From: Mytilus galloprovincialis
Lineage: Eukaryota > Mollusca > Bivalvia > Mytilida > Mytilidae
Assembly (NCBI RefSeq): GCF_965363235.1
Contig: NC_134845.1
Span: 27,840,524 to 27,904,523 of the forward strand
Length of the DNA stretch: 64,000 nucleotides
Direction of reading: 5' to 3'
The notes beneath the pieces are model-generated. The model had not been told where the DNA came from, did no database searches, and saw only the letters and a program-made list of their open reading frames with translations. Of the stretch, positions 33,262 to 45,700 are shown in pieces (position 1 is the stretch's first letter; the number at the start of each line of letters is the position of its first letter). The translations under genes were made by a program, and so were the position numbers.

Positions 33262-33485
33262 TCTTGTTAATATAATGGAACTGTTACGACTGTTATGCAA
33301 GTATGAGGCTTACCTAGCTATAAAACCAGGTTTAATATACCATTTTCTACATAATGACATGCCTGTACAAAGTCAGGAATATGAGAGTTATTTCCAATTT
33401 GCTTTAGTGAGTTTAAGCTTTAGTCATTTGATAGAGGACTTTTAGTTCAGAATTAGCATTAGAGTTCAGTATTTTTACTGGACTT
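33262..33485 (+). repeat. Interspersed repeat, GACTGTCATACAAGTGAGAG family, diverged
   Basis: A family copy with more changes (GACTGTTATGCAAGTATGAG, CATTTTCTACATAATGACAT). About 350 bp of additional sequence from 32890 precedes it and may belong to the same longer element. Confidence 0.6.
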
Positions 33486-34539
33486 TAAACAAACAATGAT
33501 AACATCGTGATTTTCTTCTTCAGAAAAAAACAATGTTTTATCGGTTAATTAAACGGTTCATTGCTTACTTTTCTAATCTATTTTTTTTCAACAAGAACAA
33601 AGATTAGAAGTAAAAAATCACTGATTTACCAAATTCTTTTTGTATTGATTGTTAATCACTGTTTTTCAATCAAATTCTTTGATTTTTCATTGTGATGGTT
33701 AACTAAAAAAAATATGTATAACTTTGAAATTGTATTCAGATAAATACATCTTCCTATATCTATCTACTTACAAATTTTATCTAATTTATAAATGATACTA
33801 TTAAAAGATTTGATAATGGAGAATTGGAGCAGTTCTTGTCGGGTTGTCACCTACATAAGTTTAGATTCTATGAATTCAACTCTCAAAAATTTGCCTCCAT
33901 CTAGTTAAAAGACTGTTTTTTCAAGTGCGTATCTATATCAATATGTACATTCTAACAGAACTCATGGGAAATGTAACAATCTACTATTCAAAAAAATATT
34001 ATCACATGCAGGTTGTCTTCAAGAATCCACATCCGGTATACTTTTTTAAGTCTTGTTTCGCGTCTTCTATTCACCTAAGTATATGTTACTGAAAGAATAT
34101 TATTTTACAAACCAAGACGTTTTGCTTTTATAATATAGATACACCATTTGTCAATTAGCAACCTCTGACTGTTTATTGACGTTTATAACCTCAATACACC
34201 TTCATCTATCATGGATGAGCTATTAAGTTGATATAAAGTGACACCGCTACACAAATGTCGGTAAGCATAAGACGCTAAAAGAACATCTTGGTTACATATG
34301 CAATGATGCTGATTAGTACACAGGTACCGAATGACTTTGCAGCGAAAGAGGTGCTGATGAGGCGATGTGCTGTCGATGACAAGGTCAATGTTATAATAGT
34401 ACACAGTGCTAATTCAACAGACAGATAATGATTATATTTAGATTCATCGATAATGATAATAACAACATTTATAATAGAACATGTAATGAAACATACAGAT
34501 AGTCAATATTTAAATTATATTCTAAATGAGGCTATCTGA

Positions 34540-34722
34540 TACACCTTATGGCGATATGGAAATCTGCGCCGGTTGACCAGAAAATCTACTTCCCTTGAAC
34601 TATTGACGTCATTCAAAAATATTTTTTCCATTGTGGCGTCAGATATTTTGTGGTATGACGTTAATTTTTTACGGGAATCTTTTTGATGTCTAGTAATGGT
34701 GGACAAATATCGATAAGGTGTA
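34540..34722. mobile_element. Short MITE-like element
   Basis: TACACCTTATGGCGATAT at 34540-34557 faces ATATCGATAAGGTGTA at 34707-34722. These are complementary ends of about 16 bases with a 2-base gap. The interior contains two TGACGT motifs and no useful frame. The element is in unit 2 only. Confidence 0.6.
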
Positions 34723-36681
34723 TAAGGCATAAAGAAACTTTTTTAACATATAAATTATTATATATCCATTCAAAGCCAATCGACACCTTCGCGTAAATAA
34801 ATGCATTTCAACATGCAACATTAACATTATATAAATGTAATATCCCACAAATGATATGGGAGACCCTTTTATAAATAATTTGGTTGATTTTGACTTTTTA
34901 GAATATAGTATTTCGGTGACTTTCATTTTCACATCTTAAATTTATCTATATAGAGAAGCAACAGTTACACTATGAATATGTTTTTCTAGTATTTAATTCT
35001 TTAATAGGATTTCCCTTTTATAACGTTAAGTGAATACGGACGATATTTAACCGGTGGCTCTCTTAATAAAATTAAGGTCGCTATTTATATCAATTACATT
35101 TTGAAATGATAATATGCTTAGGTTTCAATTCCCTCTAGCAAAGTTGACTTTAATTGGATTGGATATTATTCTAGGCCCTTTTCGTCATTTAGCTCTTCAA
35201 CTGTTACAGTAACAGTTTTCATATATCATTGGCTATTATATTTTCGGATTTGAGAGTTTAAAGGTATATTTCCAGAATAAGCTTTGAACGCATGACGTTT
35301 TTTAACGTGTTGTTTTCATTTTTTAAACGTCTTCATTTTGATTTGTTGATTGAAGCTAAATATCTGTTCACATATGCGTACGTCGCAAGAGACGACGCCT
35401 ATTTGGAGTTCATTCTATTTCCTCTGTTTCTGATTTTACCTTTGTGTCTTTCTTCCTAATCTAATTACAAAATTTGAATATCGGAAAACAACTGCAAGTA
35501 CCCAGAGATACAGTTTTGGAATGATTTAAAGTGCTAGCTTTGATTTTGATTATATGTTTGTCAGTAATGTAATTGTACAGAAACTAAGACTTCCAAGACC
35601 CTCACGCAATATTAAGTTCAAACAATGCAAACCTTTTTACAGTATCGATGTCATCTAACACAGCTTATTTGGCTTTCCAAACATTTTGCTTGCCTGATTA
35701 AAGTTCATAAACAAAATATTTCATTCACACTAACATCGGAATTATATCATTTAAGCATTATCGTACAAATTATTTTTGTTCAGGAGATTTTATATGATCT
35801 TAAGCATCTAAACAGCTATATCGTAATGAAGAACATTTTTGAATTAGTGTAAAAGTTAATGTTGAAAAGCTAAAGTAAAAGAAAAGCACTGCAAAAAGAT
35901 CATACGCTAAAAAGATCCAGAGTGTCCTTTTTTTCTTAATAACTCCATGCAAACTTATGCCAAGTTTTAAAGAAGGAACTATAAAAAATGTTCACCTTAT
36001 TTAAACAGAATAAGTGAAGTGTAAAAAAATCAATATAAAATAAAATCAATTTAAGTTTGAACGATATACTCTTGTGAAAAAAAGCTACCTATTTTGACAG
36101 AAATAATGGCATAAATCACAAGAAAATATTTTTGTTTTTTTATTAGCATGTCTCATTCTACATTAATATATATGTATAAATATATTTATTTCTAACTTCA
36201 AATCAAATATTTTGTCTATGCAAACAATGATCTGAGGCCTAAAAAAAGAAATTGGTTAAACATAAAAAGTATGATACATACTACTTAAGTATACACAAAC
36301 AATTGGTTAACATACATTTACATGTTTTACGTGTTAGATAAACGTTATTATTTAATTAGAAATTATGGCATATTTCCTTTTTTATTTTTTTACATTTTAA
36401 TGCAATGATTGTCATTAATATGCAATTTGTAATTCATTTGGAAAGAGACGGAATGAGTTGAATTTTGTATCTACCATTATTAAAAAGATAATTACATTTA
36501 TAATTAGAACTGTAACAAATAGCACCATAATCTAGCATGATCATAGTTTTCAGACAGAACCGTTTCTGAACATGCTGAGCTCTTCCCTTCCTAAGATATA
36601 TGACATTATGTAATAAAGATGAGAATTACAACAGGGAATGTTCTGATGTTTAATATTAAGTGATTTTGATATTGTAATAAA

Positions 36682-36852
36682 TAAACTCATCATAGATACC
36701 AGGACTAAATTTAGTATAAACGCCAGACGCGCGTTTCGTCTACAAAAGACTCATCAGTGACGCTCGAATCCAAAAAAGTTAAAAAGGCCAAATAAAGTAC
36801 GAAGTTGAAAAGCATTGAGAACCAAAATTCCTAAAAGTTTTGCCAAATACAG
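36682..36852 (+). repeat. Interspersed repeat, GCGCGTTTCGTC family, copy 3
   Basis: A near-identical full-length copy in the spacer downstream of copy B. Its position does not correspond to copy 2 in unit 1, so the two insertions are independent. Confidence 0.85.
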
Positions 36853-38955
36853 CTAAGGTAATCTATGCCTGAGGTAGAAAAGCCTTTGTATTTCAAAAAA
36901 TTTGTAAACAGTAAATTTATAAATTTAACCATATCAATGACAATTTATCTTATGCTTGTAAGATAAAGTTGATTAATTAATACTTTTAAAACAATTAACC
37001 AAAGTAATAGTTAAGTAATATTACAGGCATCTGAATGTGATGGACAATACCAATATGTTTTCCCGAGATACTTTGAATTAATAGACTATAATAATGCTAA
37101 ATGAATGCCCACTTATTTTCACTTCTGGTTTTTTACTCTATCTTTTTTTTAAATAGTATGTTGTGACAGATAATACATTTTGATGAAATAATGCTGATTT
37201 GAGACAATAAACTCGCTAGAAAATAGTCATTTTGTTTCGTGTGAATTTATCAGTAGACTAGATTAATATAAAAATGATTATTACTTATTTTGTACTCATG
37301 GTTATTTACCCTTTTACCAAACAATAATGCTGTAAAAATGAAAGCATTTTTATAATTTGCGCTTTTTTATTTTGGGACGGAAAATACTGGTAGCAACTAG
37401 CGTGTTATGCAAATACATAAACATTTTGTATGTATTTCAAATCATCAATAAAAGTATCGCAAATTTTCCCAAAGCTTCTTGTATTCTACTTAATGAAAAT
37501 AATGAAAAGTGTAAATATGTACAAATGTTAAATGAAAAGAAGTTCGGATATACAACTAAAATGCATATTCAATAATACAAAATGTCACTTCATAATGATA
37601 AAAAGAACACCGGATGTGGCTGGTATATCATTGCCACCTACCTGTATGTTATATGTATCCATAAATACTACAGTTCAAGAGAAATCAATGTATGACCAGG
37701 TTACAATATTAATACCTAAACATACATAATATCTTGTATTTGTATTGACAAAAGAATGGATATTTGAATTAATATAAGTAACTTAATTTTACTTTTCATT
37801 AAAAATTATAGATGCATCATTACTTCGAGTTGGATTTCAATTACGACTGGTTCAGTGTGAACAATTGGGAGTTTGGATTTCAGAAAACATATTATATCAG
37901 CATAGATTTTCATCTCATAAGACAAAATAATGGTTTAATTCATTAAACCCACGCTTGTTTAAAATAGCATGTTTACAAAAGTACCAATTAAATTATATAC
38001 CACAGCGTTTGACAATATGAAGAACAACCGTCGTAGATATTTTGTTGCAGCTAGCATTTATTTCAGATTTTCAACACTCAAAAATATATCAAACCACTTT
38101 TTTTCTCAATTTTTTTTTATAGAATGATTGAGTATTTAAGATGGAATTTTTTCTAAAGATCTTAGTGTATATTCATACAATTCGAAAGGTTTCGCAGATA
38201 CTGTTTGGACATACCTGTATCAATCCTTTTAACACGCTCTTGATTTTGCAATATTTTAATCTCATACGAATTATGATCAGTGTTGTGAATAGATTAATGC
38301 ACTTGTCAAGTTGAAATGTGTTCACTTGTGACATCAAAAGTTAAATCAAAATGTGCACAATATTAAGCTGGAGACATCCTTTACAAATTTATATTGTTAC
38401 AATATAACAATACATTATCTATTTGAAAAATGCAGCAATGTGAAAAATATAATTTGTACAGATGAATTTTTGTGCAAGTTTCATTTAATTGATTCTAGTT
38501 TATTTGATAGATGTATTAATTTGTTGAATTTTACATTTTATTTGTGTAATTTTAAATTTGAAACTAAATATACTAAACGTTTTTTCCTTAAATAATGTAC
38601 ATTTTTATTATGACAAACAATATGACAATCGTTTTTCTGATATAAATATTGCAGGACACTATATGAACTTCACAGAATTTCATATCTAGAAAATCCATAT
38701 GATAGTTTTGATACAAAAAATATATGAGATTTACATTGTATCAAATGCCTTCAGTGAGATTAAGAAAGAAAACAAAACTAAATGTCATAAGGCAGTATCA
38801 ATAAAACAATACGTCAGAAGCAACATAATAGTACATTTACTTATCAATACACTAGTCTTTAAAAGTAAAACATTACTTAATCCATCACAATATTTATTTT
38901 CATAACCTTGCAACAACTTCTTTGGAATGTCCAATTATTGTTTTATTATCATCTA

Positions 38956-38975
38956 TCACGATGAGTTATTCATAT
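38956..38975 (-). CDS. Copy B alternative terminal coding segment
   Basis: A CTATTTTAG acceptor followed by ATATGAATAAC. Joined to a weak donor G|GTGATT at 39609 it would give D-MNNSS and a stop. The block matches the copy A segment at 13129-13151 in position and reading phase, and the shared GACATTCCAAAGAAGTT follows. It may be 3' UTR. Confidence 0.35.
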
Positions 38976-39570
38976 CTAAAATAGAAAAAAATAAAATGCA
39001 TTTTATAAAAATATAAACTTATGTGTTTGCTGAAAACTATTTTTCTATAACTCATCCCTGTTTAAGTGTGTTTTGTGTTTTAGACATTTTCGTTTTTAGA
39101 AATGGCGTTGTAAGTTTATAATTTCAACTTATGACTTTGACTGTCCTTTTGGTATTTTTTGCCAGTCTTTTACATGTAATTTAAAGTAAAGAAATAAAGA
39201 ACTAATTTGTTGCTGTGTATCATATTAGTTCTTCGTTCAATGTTTGTACATAAATCAGATCGTTAGTTTCTCGTTGAAATTGTTTTACATTTGTAATTTC
39301 TGGGCTTTTAAAAGCCAAATATGTGGTATTGGTTTTACTCATTGATGAAGGCTATACAGTGACCTTGAGTTGTAAATTTCTGTTTCATTTGGTCTCTTGT
39401 GGAGATATGCAAGCATACAACATTATTTTTATATAATGATCAAACCCAAAGTGTTTATTTCATACTGGGTTACATCAAAAATTCTTTTTGTTTCACATAA
39501 ACTTATTTTATCTATTCTATTGACCAGTTGTTGAACTTTCAAAAGCCACTAGGAAGATATCTCCATTTAT

Positions 39571-39774
39571 TTAATCTTTCTTTATGAGGAATATAAAAGT
39601 ATAATCACCAATTTTTTGTTTGTGTGTTAATAAGGCTTCTTCACAATCGATAGGACTACCGTCCATATTAGATAATGTGTATGTATTATGTGACAGTGAC
39701 TTTATGTAATCTTCTCTGTCATCTTCCATGCTTGGACCCCAACTTTTAGCAGGTACTGTTAATTTTTTCACTCT
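39571..39774 (-). CDS. Copy B coding exon 13 (C-terminal tail)
   Basis: Encodes [20 protein letters not shown] through [15 protein letters not shown], then TAA: six residues longer than copy A when both are read through. A weak donor at 39609 offers an alternative end. Confidence 0.75.
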   Translation of the reverse strand, partial: RVKKLTVPAKSWGPSMEDDREDYIKSLSHNTYTLSNMDGSPIDCEEALLTHKQKIGDYTFIFLIKKD

Positions 39775-42700
39775 CTGTAAAATGAAAAAGATTATTTGAA
39801 ATCATAATTACCAATCGAATATCAACGATTTTAAAAGCAAGATTCCAAAATTATGATACTACATTGTCTTTATTGTCAAAAACAGATGATATTTTCAAAT
39901 AACAATACACACTTTCCTAACTGGTAGAGCTGTTAGTTAACTAATTAACATTTGTTTAAACTGAAGTGATACCTGTCGAATTGACAAATGGATTATATGT
40001 ACGTTTGGCCATGACATAAAATAGCAAAATAGGCAATTACAGATCCATAACTAAACAGCAACCTTAATCAAATGATATAAAAGCATAATTTTTTTATGAC
40101 CTAATTTTAAAGCCCTATAATAAGCTTACCTCAACTATTGTATCCCCTTCAGTATTAATGATTTGAATAATCATCATGAGAGGAATTGGGACAAGTGAAA
40201 CCATTCCTAATATCCAACCAAAAACTATCGCCCAAGTTGGATAACTTTTTCCATCATACGTCACTGGACCCAATGTTATAATACTAAAAAGCCAGATTCC
40301 CTAAATAATAAAAAAAAAAAAAGATAAAAGACAATCAAATACAGTCCAGTGTTAACATTGCAGTTCTAATATACCAACAGATATTTATATGTTGTAATTT
40401 GTAGATGTAAACAATTATGATCAGAGGGCTTGTAGATTAGCATGGTCTTCACCATCAATACACAGCAATAATTTTTGTATGATATTAAAGCTTAGGCTAT
40501 TTTCGTTTTTGTAACCATGTCTTTAAAAAATGAAAACAACACGTCATTAATTTGATGCGTCGCAAGTGCTTTTTCTTGAGGGACACTCATAGCCGATTAT
40601 TTGAAAGTCAAGGACTTATAAAAACCGACACAGACGATCAGCTATACATTAACACATAATAGTAAAGTGAAGACTGCTTATTGTGGGAAATGATTTTTTT
40701 TTTTTTTCATTTTTTTTTTAATTTGCATCCTGTGTTAGTTTTCACATACAAAAAAAATGATGATCCATTCCAAATACCCTCCTCTACACTAAATAAAGGA
40801 ATTTAATTATTTTATTTTTTTTTGTAAAAAAAAAAATAGCGATAATATATCCCATTTTAGGACATACAGCCACAGAATTGATTTTTACATCAGGTCGAAA
40901 ATTTCTTGTATAATCCAATTATCCATCAAAAGATTCCTCTAAATGATGTTTATAACTCAATCTACCCTAAACCAAAGTATCATATATAACAAAGCCGTTG
41001 GTGTTATATAGCAGTGAAATTACAGGTATTACAGCACATTTATAGCAATGAATGTCATTTGAGTTTATTCAAGGAAAAAATAAAAATTCCCTTGACTTTG
41101 TTCTAGAACTTGGTTGATTCCCCCATACAGTTTGACTATAAATAAACTCATTATAGATACAAGAATTGAAATTTTATATTTGCGCCAGACGCGCATTTCA
41201 TCTACAAAAGACTCATTAATGACGCTTGAATAAAAAAATCTTAAAAAGGCCAAACAAAGTACGAAGTTGGAGAGCATTGAGGAACAAACATTCCTAAAAG
41301 TTTTGCCAAATACAGCTGAGGTAATCTATCCCTGAGGTACAAAAGCCTTAGTATTTAAAAAAAAATGATTTACTGTATGATTTGTAACATAAGTACATTG
41401 TATGTTATCAATAATATACAATACTGTGATGTATCAATACATTTTATCTTAAAAAAGTGAATATGAAACTAAGATATTATTCTCAACTGTTTTATCAATT
41501 TCATTGTATTTAAAATAATCTAAAATCTCTGTCGTGTTGTTTTTTTAATTTAAAAACATTAAAAAAATTAGACAATAAAAACAATAAAAAAGGTGTTAAC
41601 TAGACTCATTTCAAGATATCACCAGATGCTCCACAGGACGCAGCTTTATACGACCGCAGAGGTTGAACCCTGAACGGTTGGGGCAAGTATGGACACAACA
41701 TTCAAGCTGGATTCAGCTCTAAATTTGGATTGTGATTAAATAGTTGACACAGAATGAATGTGGTCTAATGAATTAAAAATTTGTTTTTTGCCTTTGAGCA
41801 ATTCATTCAAATTACTAATGGAGTTTGCAACAATAAGTACTCATTTAAATACATCATAAAATATTAAATTGTAAAAAAAGTGCTTGTTATCACTGAATGG
41901 TAAAGATTGTTTTCATTTATCAGTTGGTAGTAAAAGTGAGTAAACATTGTATATTGTATAAAACAATGATTGAAGTTGATTCAACTACTATTCTGGACAA
42001 AGAAAGATAACTCCAATTGAAAATTTCTTGCTATTGCGCAATATTGTGCAATTATATATTTCTTGCTATTGCGCAATACTGTGCAATTGAAAATACTTGC
42101 TATTGCACAATACTGTGCAATTGAAGATTTCTTGCTATTGCTGAATACTGTGCAATTGAAAATTTCTTGCTATTGCACAATACTTAATATAATAATTTTG
42201 GATCCTGATTTGAACCAACTTGAAAACTGGACCCATAATCAAAAATCTAAATACATGTTTAGATTCAGCATATCAAAGAAGCCAAAGAATTTAATTTTTG
42301 TTAAAATCAAACTTAGTTTAATTCTGGACCCTTTGGACTTTAATGTAGACCAATTTGAAAACGGGACCACAAATTAAGAATCTACATACACAGTTAGATT
42401 TGGCATATCAAAGAACCCCAATTATTCAATTTTTGATGAAATCAAACAAAGTTTAATTTTGGACCCGATTTGGACCAACTTGAAAACTGGGCCAATAATA
42501 AAAAATCTAAGTACATTTTTAGATTTAGCATATCAAAGAACCTCAAGGATTCAATTTTTGTTAAAATCAAACTAAGTTTAATTTTGGACCCTTTGGACCT
42601 TAATGTAGATCAATTTGAAAACGGGACCAAAAACTAAGAATCAACATACACAGTTAGATTCGGCATCAAACAAAGTTTAATTTTGGACCCGATTTGGACC

Positions 42701-45700
42701 AACTTGAAAACTGGACCAATAATCAAAAATCTAAGTACATTTTTAGATTCAGCATATCAGAGAACCCCAAGGATTCAATTTTTGTTAAAATCAAACTAAG
42801 TTTAATTTTGGACCCTTTGGACCTTAATGTAGATCAATTTGAAAACGGGACCAAAAACTAAGAATCTACATACACAGTTAGATTCGGCATATCAAAGAAC
42901 CCCAATTATTCAATTTTTGATGAAATCAAACAATGTTCAATTTTGGACCCTTTGGTCCCCTTATTCCTTAACTGTTGGAACCAAAAATCCCAAAATTAAT
43001 CCCAACCTAATCCTTTTATGGTCATAAACCTTGTGTTTAAATTTCATAGATTTCTATTCACTTATACAAAAGTTATGGTGGGAAAACCAAGAAAAATGCT
43101 TATTTGGGCCCTTTTTTGGCCCCTAATTCCTAAACTGTTGGAATCTCAACTCCCAAAATCAATCCCAACCTTCCTTTTATGGTCATAAACCTTGAGTTTA
43201 AATTGCATTGATTTCTATTTACTTATACTAAAGTTATTGTGCGAAAACCAAGAATAATGCTTATTTGGTCCCTTTTTTGGCCCCCTAATTCCTAAACAGT
43301 TCGAACCAAAACTCCCAAAATCAATCCCAAACTTCCTTTCGTGGTCATAAACCTTGTGTCAAAATGTCATAGATGATTATTTACTTAAACTAAAGTTATA
43401 GTGCGAAAACCAAGAAAATGCTTATTTGGGCCCTTTTTGTCCCCTTATTCCTAAACTGTTGGGACCAAAACTTCCAAAATCAATCCCAACCTTCCTTTTG
43501 TGGTCATAAACCTTGTGTTAAAATTTCATAGATTTCTATTTACTTAAACTAAAGTTATAGTGCGAAAACTAAAAGTATTCGGACGACGACGCTGACACCA
43601 ACGTGATACCAATATACGACCAAAAAAATTTTACGGTCGTATAAAAACAAATCAAATTTACACAATTTTCAGAAGACATCAATTAATGACAAGAACTAAA
43701 TTATGATAATGATATTTTTCTAAGAGATGGAAATTTGTTTACTAACAATGTGTTTTTAATCTCTCAAAATGAAGCTAAATTGAAACGTTTATTCATGAAT
43801 GAAAATCTGCATGCAATGTGAAGTATTTAGATAAATATATTAACAATTGTATAGATGTCAAATTATAAAATTAACCAAAGACATGACGTTCAAGTCATTG
43901 ACCACTTTATGACATATACTGTTAGGCACCTTGAAATGTCATTTCCTTGGTATAATATATGAAAAGTCATGTCTGTTACAAAAAAGTATTAATATGTTTT
44001 CAAGTAAAGTGTGATAGTAAATATCATTTATGTAAAATGACCTAGGTCTTAATAGTTTTAATGGATAAACAATGTCAAGATATTGGACGAAATGTTAATT
44101 AATATTAAAGCAGCTACATAGATTATTGCAACTATCATAGGCAGTTTCTTGAATTAAAACCGACATTTACTTATCAGAACACAAAAAAAAAAAAAAAAAA
44201 AGGAATATTCAAAATTTTTCTTTATCAAATGACAAAAGCAAAAGCTAAAACACATCACATGAATGGAAAACATATGTTATAATATTGACTTGGCAAAACT
44301 AGGTAAATTGGTAATCCGTAACATATAGTTATATATAATATTTCATTGTGTAACTGTGTTAACAAATCATGGTGTAAATAAAGGCAACAGTAGTATACCG
44401 CTGTTCAAAAATTCATAAATCGATAGAGAAAAAAACAGAAATGTTTGTTTATGGGAACGTCATGTTGCCTATCTAGGGCCATTAACATTGGAACAATGAA
44501 TTTCTTATTCTGGGTCTATTCTTCTAGGCATATTAAAATAGAGGCAACTGTGGTGGTATACAGCTGTTCAAATGTCATAAATCGATTGAGAGAAAGCAAA
44601 TCCAGGTTACAAACTAAATCCGATGGAAACACATCAACTATTAGATGTTTATGATGAAGATGTGTTTAATATATATTAAATTGATTCTCGTTTAGTATGT
44701 GTGTTCAATTTTTTATTCAAAATGTGATTTACATCCAGTGGGGTAGTAACCGCAAACAATACCGAAAACAGACAAAAGTTAATGTATTCGGTAAACGAAT
44801 TGGCTAGAATTTTTCAACTCATATGGCCATGTGAATACAATTTCTCTCAGTTGTTAATTTGTCATCAGTGGATCTGATGCAAGTTTTATCTTTTGAACCA
44901 TCGTTTATAAATTCTGGAATGACCCTAGATAACAACGCATTCAGTATTTTTATCTACCACAATTTACAATTTAACTAAAGGCAAAACATTCCGGTCAATA
45001 ACCATATTTATCATTTCCTTGTAGTCATGTTCATTTAAAATATGTTTTTGTTTGTTGTCTAATAAAGTGTGATAGCAAATATAAATTATTAGAATTGACA
45101 TTGGTGTCAAGGACTTCACAGTTTGAATTTGTTAACCAAAAAAAAACCAACATTAACTTACAAAAATAACGGATGGTGTTACATATCTCCACATATAATG
45201 CCAGATTGCATGTGGCTTATATCCAATCATCAATTCAATGTCTTTGTAAAACCTTTCTGTTCCTAAATTCACAAGAAAAAAATTTGAATTAATAATCAAT
45301 TATCTATACATTTTTCTCAATTTTTACACTTCAAAACAGATTTATTTATTCATCATGTTGCTATTTCATTTTGCATCTTCACATTTTTTCATTTCTGAAA
45401 ATGCAATCTTTGCAATTTGGTTTTGAAGTTGCTCTAACATAGCTAAATGCCACTGCAGTGGTGAAAATGATACCAATGAACGTTGTCAGCTGGTGTATGA
45501 AAATGATGTATGCTTACCATATATCCATGCAATAACGAGACATTCTATAAGTGAAATCATCATCAGAGAAAAACTTGCACAATACCAGTCCATAATCTGT
45601 AGAACATATATTCCTCCCTGAAATTAGTGAGTAAAAGAGAGTGTTTAATTTCCTGGAATACCAGATCAGATGTTTTAATAAGATTATCAAGTAATGTTTT

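Larger units (their letters stand above)
31790..38955. other. Spacer between transporter copies (left part of unit 2)
   Basis: No gene supported. The left part aligns piecewise with 715-2400 of unit 1 and the right part, from about 35620, with 8.0-13.1 kb. The interval 34030-35620 stands where unit 1 has about 5.6 kb including the B-box gene. Repeats present: a reversed repeat at 32300-32390, 32890-33490 (with a perfect 20-bp palindrome CGGTATCTGTACAGATACCG at 33063-33082), a MITE at 34540-34722, and 36682-36852. The rest is AT-rich and unremarkable. Confidence 0.6.
41630..43646 (+). mobile_element. 2-kb composite repeat element with nested tandem arrays
   Basis: The left end near 41650 reads CTTTATACGACCGCAGAGG and the right end TTTTACGGTCGTATAAAA, giving short complementary termini (TTTATACGACCG). 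The interior has three array types in succession: about 35-bp units (42018-42185), about 225-260-bp units (42186-42940) and about 160-bp units (42945-43570). Open frames inside are translated repeats. It fills most of intron 11 of copy B and is absent from copy A. I believe similar elements are common in mussels (memory only). Confidence 0.75.

Noticed and set aside
42063-43027. Frames of 104 and 62 codons
   Set aside because: They are translations of the tandem arrays in the composite element.
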